In this document: piece by piece, positions 18,346 to 27,695 of the stretch | How positions within the stretch are numbered: the stretch's first letter is position 1 | Layout of the letters: every line of letters begins with the position of its first letter | Origin: Prevotella sp. 10(H) | GTDB lineage: Bacteria; Bacteroidota; Bacteroidia; Bacteroidales; Dysgonomonadaceae | NCBI RefSeq assembly: GCF_000711235.1 | Contig: NZ_JOMI01000003.1 | Coordinates: forward strand, 248,001-312,000 | DNA length: 64,000 nucleotides | Direction of reading: 5' to 3' | Notes under the pieces: generated by a model | The model's input: the letters and a program-made list of their open reading frames with translations, nothing else | What the model was told of the DNA's origin: nothing | Databases searched by the model: none | Position numbers and translations under genes: made by a program

Positions 18346-19047
18346 ATGAGTTGGTTACTTAAATCTTCTATTGGTAAGAAGTTGATTATGAGTATCACAG
18401 GAATCGCGCTGGTTTTCTTTCTGATATTCCATGCGGCAATGAATTTTACTGCGGTGATTTCTGAAGATGCTTACAATACCATCTGCGCCCTGTTGGGAGC
18501 TAACTGGTATGCAGTTATAGCTACAGGCGCCTTAGGTGCACTCGTTGCTCTTCACTTCATTTACGCAATTGTGCTGACATTGCAGAATCGCAAAGCCCGT
18601 GGTGGCGACGCATATGCAGTAAGTGTACGTCCCAAAAATGTAGAGTGGGCATCTCAGAACATGTTCGTTTTAGGAATTATCGTGATTGGTTTCATGATAC
18701 TTCACTTCAGCCAGTTCTGGTACAAAATGATGTTTACCGAATTGGTCGGACATCACGAAGTTTCTCTTGGCGGAACCATGGTATCTCCTCAGGACGGAGC
18801 CGCATTCGTAAAGTATTACTTTAGTCAGACATGGGTCGTAGTTGCCTACCTTGTATGGTATGTAGCATTATGGTTCCATCTTTCACATGGTTTCTGGAGC
18901 GCTATCCATACTATCGGCTGGAATAATACGCTCTGGATGAACCGCTGGAAAGTGATAAGCCAGGTACTTGCTACTATTCTCTGTCTGATGTTTGCTTTCG
19001 TAACCATCTACTTCTATGCACGACATATGCTGTGTCCGTTTGCTTAA
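18346..19047 (+). CDS. frdC: fumarate reductase/succinate dehydrogenase cytochrome b subunit
   Basis: The 233-residue membrane anchor of complex II, which carries heme and exchanges electrons with menaquinone. It has five hydrophobic segments and conserved histidines in LIFHAAMNF (near residue 29), ALHFIYAI (near 66), LHFSQFW (near 123), GHHEVS and LWFHLSHGFWSAIHTIGW (near 180-197). This single-subunit form goes with the frdA and frdB genes downstream. It is driven by the strong promoter at 18221-18251. Confidence 0.94.
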   Translation: MSWLLKSSIGKKLIMSITGIALVFFLIFHAAMNFTAVISEDAYNTICALLGANWYAVIATGALGALVALHFIYAIVLTLQNRKARGGDAYAVSVRPKNVEWASQNMFVLGIIVIGFMILHFSQFWYKMMFTELVGHHEVSLGGTMVSPQDGAAFVKYYFSQTWVVVAYLVWYVALWFHLSHGFWSAIHTIGWNNTLWMNRWKVISQVLATILCLMFAFVTIYFYARHMLCPFA

Positions 19048-19093
19048 GTAGCCACTGATTATTTTTGTTTAAAGATTTAAAGAAAAAACAGAT

Positions 19094-21067
19094 ATGAGTA
19101 ATATACTAGATCCAAAAAAAGATTCAAAAATACCTGAAGGGCCATTAGCAGAAAAATGGACTAATTACAAGGCTCACCAGAAGCTGGTGAATCCTGCCAA
19201 CAAGCGTCGTCTCGACATTATTGTGGTAGGTACAGGTCTTGCAGGAGCATCCGCAGCCGCATCGCTTGGCGAAATGGGCTTCAATGTGCTAAACTTCTGC
19301 ATTCAGGATTCACCTCGCCGCGCGCACTCTATCGCTGCTCAGGGAGGTATCAATGCTGCAAAGAATTACCAGAACGACGGAGACTCTGTTTACCGTCTTT
19401 TCTACGATACAATCAAAGGTGGTGACTACCGCGCACGCGAAGCAAACGTCTATCGTCTTGCCGAAGTGGCAAACAGCATCATCGACCAGTGCGTGGCACA
19501 GGGAGTACCTTTTGCCCGCGAATACGGAGGCTTGCTCGATAACCGTTCGTTCGGTGGTGCGCAGGTTTCACGTACATTCTATGCGAAAGGCCAGACAGGC
19601 CAGCAGCTATTGCTCGGTGCATATTCGGCATTGAGCCGTCAGGTGCAAAAAGGCAGTGTAAAGCTGTATACCCGTTACGAAATGCTTGAAGTTGTTCTTG
19701 TAAAGGATAATAACGGTGAAGAACGTGCACGTGGTATTATTGCCCGCAACCTTGTTACAGGTAAGCTGGAACGTTTCGCAGCACATGCTGTAGTTATTGC
19801 AACCGGAGGATACGGAAATACATTCTTCCTTTCTACCAATGCGATGGGCTCGAATGGTTCGGCTTTGATACAGGCATATAAGAAGGGCGCTTATTTTGCA
19901 AACCCTTGTTTTGCTCAGATTCACCCTACATGTATTCCTGTTCACGGTGAGTTCCAATCGAAACTGACGCTGATGTCGGAATCACTTCGTAACGACGGTC
20001 GTATCTGGGTTCCTAAAAAGAAAGAAGATTCGGAAGCTATCCGTGCCGGAAAGCTGAAACCGACTCAAATAAAAGAAGAAGACAGGGATTACTATCTGGA
20101 AAGGCGCTATCCTGCATTCGGTAATCTTGTGCCTCGCGATGTGGCTTCACGTGCTGCGAAGGAAAGATGCGACGCCGGTTATGGTGTAGGTTCTACAGGG
20201 CTGGCAGTATATCTTGATTTTGCCGATGCTATCAACCGTCTGGGAAAAGATACGGTAGAAGCTAAATATGGTAACTTGTTCCAGATGTATGATAAAATTG
20301 TAGACGAGAATCCATACGAAACTCCGATGATGATTTATCCGGCTATCCACTATACTATGGGTGGTATCTGGGTTGACTATGAGTTGATGACTTCTATCAA
20401 AGGTTTGTTTGCCCTTGGTGAGGCTAACTTCTCCGACCATGGAGCGAATCGCCTTGGTGCTTCTGCCTTGATGCAGGGATTGGCTGACGGTTATTTCGTA
20501 TTGCCATATACAATCCAGAATTATCTGGCAGACCAGATTTCTGTTCCTCGTTTCAGCACAGATTTACCTGAGTTTGCCGAAACAGAGAATGAAATAAAGA
20601 TGAAGGTTGCCAAACTGATGAATATCAAAGGACAACGTTCTGTAGACTCTATTCACAAAGAACTGGGCCTGATTATGTGGGACTTTGTAGGAATGGGACG
20701 TACAAAAGAATCTTTGGAAACAGCTATCGAAAAACTGAAAGCCGTGAAAAAAGAATTCTGGTCTAATGTACGTATTCCGGGTGAAGCTACCGACCTGAAT
20801 ACCGAGCTTGAAAAAGCGCTTCGCTTAGCTGATTTTATCGAAATAGGCTTATTGATGGCATATGACGGATTGAATCGTAATGAGTCTTGTGGAGGCCACT
20901 TCCGTGAAGAGTATCAGACTCTGGAAGGTGAGGCTATGCGTGATGATGAACATTATTCTTATGTTGCATGCTGGAAGTATGAAGGTGAAGACACAGCTCC
21001 AGAGCTGGTAAAAGAACCTCTCGACTACGAATTTGTAGTTAGACAACAAAGAAACTATAAGGCTTAA
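19094..21067 (+). CDS. frdA: fumarate reductase/succinate dehydrogenase flavoprotein
   Basis: The 657-residue catalytic subunit, which interconverts fumarate and succinate using covalently bound FAD. The Rossmann motif [19 protein letters not shown] lies near residue 42; [14 protein letters not shown] near 76 contains the FAD-linking His. [12 protein letters not shown] near 277 and [12 protein letters not shown] near 417 are active-site and FAD-contact segments, and [13 protein letters not shown] closes the FAD domain. In an anaerobe the fumarate-reducing direction is likely. After its stop, only 4 bases precede the inverted-repeat arm of the inserted element. Confidence 0.96.
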   Translation: MSNILDPKKDSKIPEGPLAEKWTNYKAHQKLVNPANKRRLDIIVVGTGLAGASAAASLGEMGFNVLNFCIQDSPRRAHSIAAQGGINAAKNYQNDGDSVYRLFYDTIKGGDYRAREANVYRLAEVANSIIDQCVAQGVPFAREYGGLLDNRSFGGAQVSRTFYAKGQTGQQLLLGAYSALSRQVQKGSVKLYTRYEMLEVVLVKDNNGEERARGIIARNLVTGKLERFAAHAVVIATGGYGNTFFLSTNAMGSNGSALIQAYKKGAYFANPCFAQIHPTCIPVHGEFQSKLTLMSESLRNDGRIWVPKKKEDSEAIRAGKLKPTQIKEEDRDYYLERRYPAFGNLVPRDVASRAAKERCDAGYGVGSTGLAVYLDFADAINRLGKDTVEAKYGNLFQMYDKIVDENPYETPMMIYPAIHYTMGGIWVDYELMTSIKGLFALGEANFSDHGANRLGASALMQGLADGYFVLPYTIQNYLADQISVPRFSTDLPEFAETENEIKMKVAKLMNIKGQRSVDSIHKELGLIMWDFVGMGRTKESLETAIEKLKAVKKEFWSNVRIPGEATDLNTELEKALRLADFIEIGLLMAYDGLNRNESCGGHFREEYQTLEGEAMRDDEHYSYVACWKYEGEDTAPELVKEPLDYEFVVRQQRNYKA

Positions 21068-21071
21068 AAGT

Positions 21072-21101
21072 AGTTACGAGTTACAAGTTACGAGTTACAA
21101 G
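21072..21101 (+). repeat. left arm of 30-bp inverted repeat flanking the four-helix-bundle gene
   Basis: Thirty bases made of tandem heptads of consensus AGTTACR. They are complementary to the right arm at 21542-21571 at every position (29 Watson-Crick pairs and one G-U in RNA). The arm begins 4 bases after the frdA stop. Confidence 0.9.
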
Positions 21102-21148
21102 TTATTAGAGAATAATAAGTAGCTAGTAACATGAAAAGATAAAAAATA

Positions 21149-21514
21149 ATGACCCATAAAGAACTAATTGTTTGGCAGAAAGGAATAGCTTTGGTTAAAG
21201 CTGCTTACGAACTCACCAGTTCATTCCCTCAGTCGGAACAATTCGGTTTAATTTCACAAATCAGAAGGTCTGCTGTTTCCATTCCTTCAAATATTGCAGA
21301 AGGTTGTGGGCGAAATTCAGATAAAGAGCTTATCTACTTCTTATACGTTGCATTAGGTTCTACATCCGAATTAGAGACTCAGATTATTATTTCTGCCGAA
21401 TTAGGCTACTTGAGTAAAGAAAAAGCAGAAACAATATTAGCCTCGATAAATGAAATTATAAAAATGGCATCATCATTAATTAAATCTTTGAAAACTCGTA
21501 CTGAAAGTTTATAA
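21149..21514 (+). CDS. four-helix-bundle protein (S23 / 23S rRNA intervening-sequence family)
   Basis: The 121-residue protein has the family pattern: HKELIVWQKGIALVKAAYEL, FGLISQIRRSAVSIPSNIAEG near residues 38-58, FLYVALGSTSELETQI near 75-90 and a last helix. Such proteins are encoded in intervening sequences of 23S rRNA genes and as stand-alone genes, and the related Avd protein works with retroelements; the biochemical role is unclear. Here it lies between frdA and frdB, inside a 30-bp inverted repeat that could fold into a stem in the frd mRNA. No promoter of its own is evident, so it is probably translated from that mRNA. Confidence 0.92.
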   Translation: MTHKELIVWQKGIALVKAAYELTSSFPQSEQFGLISQIRRSAVSIPSNIAEGCGRNSDKELIYFLYVALGSTSELETQIIISAELGYLSKEKAETILASINEIIKMASSLIKSLKTRTESL

Positions 21515-21541
21515 ATACAAACTAAAGTTACTGTTTCGGTT

Positions 21542-21571
21542 CTTGTAACTCGTAACTTGTAACTTGTAACT
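21542..21571 (-). repeat. right arm of 30-bp inverted repeat flanking the four-helix-bundle gene
   Basis: Reverse complement of the heptad array at 21072-21101, with units of the form GTAACTY. It begins 27 bases after the four-helix-bundle stop and ends 11 bases before the frdB ATG, so folding of the stem would reach close to the frdB ribosome landing site. Confidence 0.9.
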
Positions 21572-21582
21572 TATGAAATACG

Positions 21583-22338
21583 ATGGAAAAATTAATCAAT
21601 ATAACATTAAAAGTTTGGCGTCAGAGAGGCCCTCAGGAAAAGGGAGCTTTTGAGACATATCCGCTGAATGGCATTTCTACAGAAAGTTCTTTCCTGGAAA
21701 TGCTGGATATACTGAATGAATCATTAATCAACGAAGGTAAAGAACCTGTAGTGTTCGACCACGATTGCCGCGAAGGTATCTGCGGTATGTGTAGCCTTTA
21801 TATAAACGGTCATCCTCACGGGCCGGACGAAGATGTGACAACATGCCAGTTACATATGCGTAAGTTCAAAGATGGAGAAACTATTACGGTTGAGCCTTGG
21901 CGTTCGGCAGGTTTCCCTGTTATCCGCGACCTGATGGTAGACCGTAATGCATTTGACAAGATTATGCAGGCCGGAGGTTATGTAAGCGTAAATACCGGAG
22001 GAGTACCTGATGCAAATGCTATAGCAATACCTAAGCCTGATGCTGATGAAGCGATGGATGCGGCATCTTGTATCGGTTGTGGTGCTTGTGTGGCTGCGTG
22101 TAAGAATGGTTCGGCTATGCTGTTCGTTTCTGCTAAAGTAAGCCAGTTGGCTCTGCTTCCACAGGGACGTGTAGAAGCTGCCCGCCGTGCTAAGGCGATG
22201 GTTGCCAAAATGGATGAACTCGGTTTCGGTAACTGTACAAATACACAGGCTTGCGAAATGCAGTGCCCTAAGAATGTATCTATTGCAAATATTGCCCGTA
22301 TGAACCGTGAGTTCTTGAAAGCAAAATTAAAAGACTAA
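21583..22338 (+). CDS. frdB: fumarate reductase/succinate dehydrogenase iron-sulfur subunit
   Basis: The 251-residue electron-transfer subunit that links flavin to the quinone site. [19 protein letters not shown] near residue 62, with VTTC near 87, binds the [2Fe-2S] cluster; [11 protein letters not shown] near 163 and [15 protein letters not shown] near 219 bind the [4Fe-4S] and [3Fe-4S] clusters. It is normally adjacent to frdA; here about 515 bases separate the two because of the inserted element. A terminator follows the stop. Confidence 0.96.
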   Translation: MEKLINITLKVWRQRGPQEKGAFETYPLNGISTESSFLEMLDILNESLINEGKEPVVFDHDCREGICGMCSLYINGHPHGPDEDVTTCQLHMRKFKDGETITVEPWRSAGFPVIRDLMVDRNAFDKIMQAGGYVSVNTGGVPDANAIAIPKPDADEAMDAASCIGCGACVAACKNGSAMLFVSAKVSQLALLPQGRVEAARRAKAMVAKMDELGFGNCTNTQACEMQCPKNVSIANIARMNREFLKAKLKD

Positions 22339-22357
22339 TAGTTTTTAATTATAATTT

Positions 22358-22389
22358 AAAAAGCGGCTATCATATGGTAGCCGCTTTTT
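22358..22389 (+). terminator. terminator of the frdCAB operon
   Basis: AAAAAGCGGCTA (22358-22369) pairs perfectly with TAGCCGCTTTTT (22378-22389) around an 8-base loop, with the T-run built into the 3' arm. Confidence 0.92.
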
Positions 22390-22466
22390 GTTTGTATATT
22401 TGGTTATGATTTATCTATATTGATAGGCCTTTCTTTTAATGAATATCTTTACAAATGAATAATCTT

Positions 22467-23057
22467 ATGAAAACTATACTGTCCAATCTTGAAAATCATC
22501 TCATAAGAACTAAAAATCCTATAGAGAATTATCTAAATGAGAATGATTTTATTCAAAGTCATTTTGTTGAGGTTTTAAATAATTTAGGTCTAAAGGCGAC
22601 AGAAGAATTAATAGAATTATATTCATGGAGAAATGGATTGGATGCCCAAAAAGCTTTGGATATAAATTTTGAAATAAAATTATTCTCTATGGGTACATAT
22701 ATTGACTATAGATCTACATCCAGTTTATTGATTTTAGAACAACATACAAGTAAATGTTATGAGAATAAATATTTACCTATAATATATAACGGAATTTTGG
22801 AAGACCCTATTCTAATTGATTTAAAGCCCGGTTCAAAAACTTATGGGCAATTGTTCTATTATAGCCCGAAAATCACACTCAGCATGGAACCAATCTCCAT
22901 TTATGATAGCCTGTCAACTTGGTTACAAACAATGAATGAATGTTATGAAAAGAATGTATATAGTGTTAACACGGAAGGATTTTTGGAAGAAAAGAGTGAT
23001 GAAGAAGCTTTAGTCTCAAAAAGATTGAATCCAGAGTCGATGTTTTGGTTGGATTAA
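22467..23057 (+). CDS. SMI1/KNR4 (SUKH) family protein
   Basis: About 196 residues with SUKH-fold hallmarks: ELIELYSWRNGLD, YLPIIYNGILEDPILIDL, GQLFYYSP and the closing SIYDSLSTWLQTMNECYE. SUKH proteins commonly serve as immunity proteins to contact-dependent or polymorphic toxins, but many stand alone. No toxin gene is adjacent. I prefer the ATG at 22467 to that at 22455 because a -7-like TATCTTTA (22444-22451) ends only 3 bases before the first. The region is AT-richer than its neighbours, as is usual for acquired genes. Confidence 0.75.
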   Translation: MKTILSNLENHLIRTKNPIENYLNENDFIQSHFVEVLNNLGLKATEELIELYSWRNGLDAQKALDINFEIKLFSMGTYIDYRSTSSLLILEQHTSKCYENKYLPIIYNGILEDPILIDLKPGSKTYGQLFYYSPKITLSMEPISIYDSLSTWLQTMNECYEKNVYSVNTEGFLEEKSDEEALVSKRLNPESMFWLD

Positions 23058-23127
23058 TATGTAAAATCGTTACTTTTGTTACCTTTTAACTAAATATGGT
23101 TAATAAATGCAAAATAAAAAATTATAT

Positions 23128-24054
23128 ATGTCACTAAAATATGCAGTAATAGGCACAGGAGCCATAGGCGGCTATTATGGCGGGAAGCTGGCTCATTCGG
23201 GAAAAGAGGTTCACTTTCTTCTCCATTCCGATTATGAATATGTAAAGCAGAACGGCTTACAGGTAGACTCGATTGACGGTAACTTTCATTTGGAGAATGT
23301 CAATGTATATAAGACTACTCAGGATATGCCGGCTTGTGATGTTGTATTAGTTGCATTGAAAACAACAAATAACAGGCTTCTAAAGGAACTACTACCGCCC
23401 TTGCTGCATAAAGAAACCATTGTAATCCTCATTCAGAACGGATTAGGACTGGAAGCTGATTTGCAGAAGGACTTTCCAAAACTCAGTATAGCAGGTGGCC
23501 TTGCTTTCATTTGCTCCAGCAAAATAGGAGAGGGGAACATCGGGCATTTTGACCAAGGTAGGCTCAATCTTGGTTCCTATTCATGTCCCACTCCGGAAAT
23601 ATTAGGACAGGTCTGTGCCGATTTCGTTCAGGCAGGTGTGGAAACGCAGGTACTTGAATTGGAAAAAGCCCGCTGGATGAAACTTGTCTGGAATATTCCT
23701 TACAACGGAATAACGGTAGTGATGAATACCACAACCGATAAACTTATGGCTGATCCGGCAATGGCAGAATTACTACGCGAAATTATGCTTGAAGTAATAC
23801 ATGGAGCAAATACAGTCGGACAGGGCCGGTTTTCCATTCCGGAAAGCTATGCAGATAAGATGCTGGAAACAACCCGGATGATGACGCCTTATGCACCGAG
23901 TATGAAACTGGATTACGATAATCGCCGTCCTTTGGAGGTAAAATATATCTATTCCCGTCCGATACAGGAAGCGAAAAAGGCAGGATTTGAGATGCGCCGT
24001 ATAGCTATGCTGAAGAGTCAGTTGCAGTTTTTGGAAGGTCTGTATCAGAAATAA
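23128..24054 (+). CDS. panE: 2-dehydropantoate 2-reductase (ketopantoate reductase)
   Basis: An approximately 308-residue NADPH enzyme that reduces ketopantoate to pantoate on the route to pantothenate and coenzyme A. VIGTGAIGGYYGGKLAHSG at the N-terminus is the dinucleotide fold; VALKTTNN near residue 80, LIQNGLG near 105 and KLVWNIPYNGITVVMNT with the catalytic Lys near 190 are family motifs. The inner ATG at 23128 puts the Rossmann strand right at the start; an upstream ATG at 23107 is the alternative. A -7 element TACTTTTG lies at 23071-23078. It is convergent with gldN. Confidence 0.9.
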   Translation: MSLKYAVIGTGAIGGYYGGKLAHSGKEVHFLLHSDYEYVKQNGLQVDSIDGNFHLENVNVYKTTQDMPACDVVLVALKTTNNRLLKELLPPLLHKETIVILIQNGLGLEADLQKDFPKLSIAGGLAFICSSKIGEGNIGHFDQGRLNLGSYSCPTPEILGQVCADFVQAGVETQVLELEKARWMKLVWNIPYNGITVVMNTTTDKLMADPAMAELLREIMLEVIHGANTVGQGRFSIPESYADKMLETTRMMTPYAPSMKLDYDNRRPLEVKYIYSRPIQEAKKAGFEMRRIAMLKSQLQFLEGLYQK

Positions 24055-24101
24055 AAAAGGATATCTTTTGGATGCCCTTTGTATATTTCATTTTAATCGC
24101 T

Positions 24102-25142
24102 TTATCTTCTGTCTCTTGCAGAATATGTCGCACTTGACGATGATGATTTAGCTTTGCTGCTTTTAGATGCTTTCGACTTTCTAGGATTCTGGTCGCCAGC
24201 AGCCTTTATAGAGTCGTTGATAACCCAAAGGCCTTTATCGAATTGCTTCAATTGGTTTTCTATACTGTCTTGAGCATGTTTAAGTGCTTCGGGAGTAGTA
24301 AATTTCTCTTGTAGGAACTTATTCTCCATATTAGTGGTCTTGTATATTTCGCCGTCGTACAGCCTCATTCTGAAATAGTCGTCAACCGTCTTATTCATGA
24401 CATTGTTCAGGTCTGATGCCATAATAGGCATACGTGCCGCGTATGGTCTCAGATACTCGTAAGGTATCCAGAATTGCGGTTCACGCGAACCTGTACTCGG
24501 CATTGCCAGTTCACCGTCGTCATCTCCGAAGTAGCGCTGGCGGAATAAGACAGGACATATGGCAACTGTTTTCACTCCCATAACGGAATTGGACTGGTCG
24601 AAATACCAAGCCTCTTTAATATAGTAGCCCAATGCCTCATTGCTGGGTATGCTGAATTCATCGAAAGTATATGTGTTCCCGTTTTTTTGGTAAGGTATCT
24701 CCAAACGGTTCAGTACATCGCCAAAGTCGACAATCAATTTATCTACAAATAAGTCCTGTCCGTTGTTCCAGTCGTAGCCGATAAGGTTACCGTTAGCCAT
24801 GAGTTTAAAAATCATCGTATACAGGTTCATCTTATCGCCAATCGGCTGTACAGGATAATACAGAGCTGCATTCGAACCCTTTGTCAGATCCAGAAAACGG
24901 TATACTTCGCGTATCCAGGTTGCATTGGATAAATCGCGTGTCTGGTTCTCGTTCATCATTTCTGCTCTTACGGAAAGTTGCGGAACCTGAGGCCCGTTAT
25001 CCTGTCCTTGTGTACCCTGCTGTTGCTGTTGTTTCTTAGCAAGCCTGTCGCGTAGGGATTCCTGCTGATTCTGAGCGGTCATAAGACCTGAAACAAACAG
25101 GAAGCAGAATGATATAATTGCTGTATGAAGTATCTTTTTCAT
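24102..25142 (-). CDS. gldN: type IX secretion system protein GldN/PorN
   Basis: A periplasmic T9SS component that binds the GldK/PorK lipoprotein to form the ring below the outer membrane. A signal peptide (MKKILHTAIISFCFLFVSGL) leads to a Gln-rich linker and the GldN domain (SVRAEMMNENQTRDLSNATW, YRFLDLTKGSNAALYYP, GDDDGELAMPSTGSREPQFW). The C-terminus is a Lys/Ser-rich tail ending in SARDRR. The start at 25142, 13 bases after the gldK stop, gives a normal signal peptide; an ATG at 25175 would overlap gldK. In known clusters gldL and gldM lie between gldK and gldN; here they do not. Confidence 0.92.
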   Translation of the reverse strand: MKKILHTAIISFCFLFVSGLMTAQNQQESLRDRLAKKQQQQQGTQGQDNGPQVPQLSVRAEMMNENQTRDLSNATWIREVYRFLDLTKGSNAALYYPVQPIGDKMNLYTMIFKLMANGNLIGYDWNNGQDLFVDKLIVDFGDVLNRLEIPYQKNGNTYTFDEFSIPSNEALGYYIKEAWYFDQSNSVMGVKTVAICPVLFRQRYFGDDDGELAMPSTGSREPQFWIPYEYLRPYAARMPIMASDLNNVMNKTVDDYFRMRLYDGEIYKTTNMENKFLQEKFTTPEALKHAQDSIENQLKQFDKGLWVINDSIKAAGDQNPRKSKASKSSKAKSSSSSATYSARDRR

Positions 25143-25155
25143 CTTGTACTCTCTT

Positions 25156-26580
25156 TTACTTCTTTGATTTTGCAAAGCCTATTTGTGTCCTCACGCACCT
25201 GAATCCGATATAAGAACGCGGTTGATTCTGGAACTCGCCTTCTCTCATATCTCCTCTGATGTTACGACCAATGTCTTTCCACGAACCACCTTTTACTACC
25301 TTTTTCTTGATAGCATAAGGGTCTTCTTTGGCAGCGTCGTATCTGTATTGAGGATTCATGTCGTTCATCAACTCGGTACCCGATTCTGTAAAAGCAGTGG
25401 AAGTCCATTCCGATACGTTACCGGCCAAATCATATACTCCGAAACGGTTGGGAATATAAGAAGCTACACGGGAAGGAATCAGGTTGCCGTCTTTGGTGTA
25501 GTTACCCTCTCCCGGCTTGAAATTGGCCATAAAGCATGCCTTTTCGTCCATTGTGCCGTCTTTATCCCATGGGTATTTATTCTCCGAGCGGCCGTTACGT
25601 GCGGCAAACTCCCATTCGCCTTCGGTTGGCAGGCGAAAGTTTTCGATAGGACGTGCATTCTTAGGTTGTCCCATGCGGTAGAACATCGTGCGCCATTCGG
25701 CAAAGGCCGTAGCCTGTTCCCATGTTACACCCACTACAGGATAATCGTTATAGCCCGTATGTGAGAAATACATTCTCATGTAAGGCTCGTTGAATGCATT
25801 GTTGAAGTCGTTTACCCATACGGTAGTATCAGGGTATATATTCACGATCTTTGTATGTACAAAGTCGAAAAGCGAACCTAACGGGCGCACTATCGTTTCG
25901 TTTACAGGGATACCTTCATCATTGATATATGCTGTATCTTTCGATATCATCACCACCTGAGTAGGGTCTACTGTGATATCCGTATTCAGTATGCGGTCTT
26001 GAGGGTCAAGCCTGTTGCGGCGCTTTGCAGCTTCTGTATAGTCGAACCATTCATATTTGAAATTCATCTGTGTAGGATCTAGTCCTCTTTCTCCTGTAAT
26101 CGGATGAACGGCCGTCACACTATTTATTGCTTGTTCTTCATCTTCCAACGGTCTTCTGGGAATAGCTTTTCTCCAGTCCAGACGCGGTCTTATCTCGTTG
26201 CCTTCCCTGTCTTCGGTAATTTTGAAGGTTTCATCTAATACGGAGAGGCGTTCACGGATGATAGAGTCGCGCACCCAATGTACAAACTGGCGGTATTTTG
26301 AGTTGGTGACTTCGGTTTCGTCCATCCAAAAATTGTCCACCGATACGCCTTTTGGGTTAGCTTTTATATCCCATAGGGAATCATTCTCGGCAGGGCCCAT
26401 TTCTATCGAACCTCTCGATACCAGTACCATACCATAGGGTGAAGGTTCCGCCCACGACGAACCTTTTTCTCCGGTTACTTCGCCTCCTATACCTGAACTT
26501 CCCGACGACCGTCCGCAGGAAACCAGTAAAATGAGTGAAGCTATAGTTACAAAAAACAGCTGTTTCATATTTATGCTCAT
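25156..26580 (-). CDS. gldK: type IX secretion system lipoprotein GldK/PorK
   Basis: A 474-residue outer-membrane lipoprotein (lipobox LILLVSC, Cys 22) with a sulfatase-modifying-factor-like domain. PYGMVLVSRGSIEMGP, DETEVTNSKYRQFVHW, PVVGVTWEQATAFAEWR, RLPTEGEWEFAARNG and GGSWKDIGRNIRG are the fold motifs. The catalytic cysteines of true formylglycine-generating enzymes are absent from the C-terminal block, as expected for the structural GldK. It forms rings with GldN in the periplasm. It sits 74 bases after porP and directly before gldN. Confidence 0.94.
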   Translation of the reverse strand: MSINMKQLFFVTIASLILLVSCGRSSGSSGIGGEVTGEKGSSWAEPSPYGMVLVSRGSIEMGPAENDSLWDIKANPKGVSVDNFWMDETEVTNSKYRQFVHWVRDSIIRERLSVLDETFKITEDREGNEIRPRLDWRKAIPRRPLEDEEQAINSVTAVHPITGERGLDPTQMNFKYEWFDYTEAAKRRNRLDPQDRILNTDITVDPTQVVMISKDTAYINDEGIPVNETIVRPLGSLFDFVHTKIVNIYPDTTVWVNDFNNAFNEPYMRMYFSHTGYNDYPVVGVTWEQATAFAEWRTMFYRMGQPKNARPIENFRLPTEGEWEFAARNGRSENKYPWDKDGTMDEKACFMANFKPGEGNYTKDGNLIPSRVASYIPNRFGVYDLAGNVSEWTSTAFTESGTELMNDMNPQYRYDAAKEDPYAIKKKVVKGGSWKDIGRNIRGDMREGEFQNQPRSYIGFRCVRTQIGFAKSKK

Positions 26581-26654
26581 TAGCCTTTGGCTACTTGTTT
26601 TTTAAGCTTGGTTTTTATCCCTTCTTGTAATTTTGTATGTATTTGCACTATTGT

Positions 26655-27602
26655 TTATAATATCCTTATACTTTTGGTAGCCTTCACTTCCCGCTTCTTA
26701 TGGAGAGGAATGCTATAGCGTATAAACAACTCATGGCTTCCATGACTGACCTTCGATACATCGGATGTAAGGAGATCGTATGAATAGCCTGCGTCTATGT
26801 TTCTTATTTTTACGCCCAACAAAAATACAAAACCTTCGTCTTTTCTCCAAGACAATCCGCCATTGAACAACTTATTATATTCAATTCGTGCTGTAATATC
26901 GAATTGATAGGTCACAGCATCAGATTTGAAAAAGGCAGAAGGCTGCAATTCTAATAACGGATTATTCAGCTTTATATTGTATCCGCCCATTAAATAATAT
27001 GTGCGGCCGACAAATGCCGAACTGTTATCATTAAGGTCGAAGGTCGGTTCCCATAAATGGTTTGTAGAGAATCCTACATAATAGTTGGGAGTAATCCATG
27101 CAATACCCAGTCCGGCGTCTATAATCTTACTGCCTGCAGCTGTTGGTTTTGCAGGGTCGTTATCATCATGGTAATCGCTATTGGGTATATGTATCTGTGC
27201 AGCATCGAAATCTACATTTAGTAAACCTCCCTGTAAACCGATATGCAGGTATTTGTTATTCTTAAACTTGAATTTATAAGTGTACTGCCCCATCATGTAC
27301 GTGTTGGTGAACAATCCCGCTTTCTCGTTTGTCACAATAGCTCCTATACCATGCTCTTTCCCGAAAAAGCTGATCGGCATATTAATAGAAATAATAGAGG
27401 TGACCGGAGCATTTGTAATTCCTACCCACTGGCGGCGGTGAAGCAGGGAGCTTTCGATGTTGCCCGTTTCACCGATGAATGCAGGATTATAAAAATTCTT
27501 CAATCTCCAGTACTGGCTAATCTGGGCATCCCACTGTCCGTAGACGGTAAGGATACCTGAAAGAAAGAATATAATGGATAATATTATATATTTAAATCTC
27601 AT
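26655..27602 (-). CDS. porP: PorP/SprF family type IX secretion membrane protein
   Basis: A 315-residue outer-membrane barrel. The signal peptide (MRFKYIILSIIFFLSGILTV) is followed by the family start GQWDAQISQYWRLKNFYNPA, LLHRRQWVGITNAPVTS and FGKEHGIGA, then beta strands with GGLSWRKDEGFVFLLGVK near the end. PorP/SprF proteins associate with the T9SS translocon and with retention of cargo at the surface. It is first in the porP-gldK-gldN unit. TTACTTTG on the minus strand (27625-27632) is a likely -7 element. Confidence 0.92.
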   Translation of the reverse strand: MRFKYIILSIIFFLSGILTVYGQWDAQISQYWRLKNFYNPAFIGETGNIESSLLHRRQWVGITNAPVTSIISINMPISFFGKEHGIGAIVTNEKAGLFTNTYMMGQYTYKFKFKNNKYLHIGLQGGLLNVDFDAAQIHIPNSDYHDDNDPAKPTAAGSKIIDAGLGIAWITPNYYVGFSTNHLWEPTFDLNDNSSAFVGRTYYLMGGYNIKLNNPLLELQPSAFFKSDAVTYQFDITARIEYNKLFNGGLSWRKDEGFVFLLGVKIRNIDAGYSYDLLTSDVSKVSHGSHELFIRYSIPLHKKREVKATKSIRIL

Positions 27603-27695
27603 TCACATACAGGATATTGCGCTGCAAAGTAACAATAATTTATTTATTAATAACGCCTAAAGTGCTGATAAATTGTATAGTTTGATATGCAAAGC

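Noticed and set aside
21072-21101. Heptad array as a CRISPR or simple microsatellite
   Set aside because: Units are contiguous without spacers, and the exact mirror copy on the other side of the gene shows it is an inverted-repeat arm.
24990-25050. Gln-repeat in GldN as an assembly error
   Set aside because: The frame is intact on both sides and short Gln-rich linkers after the signal peptide are common in such proteins.
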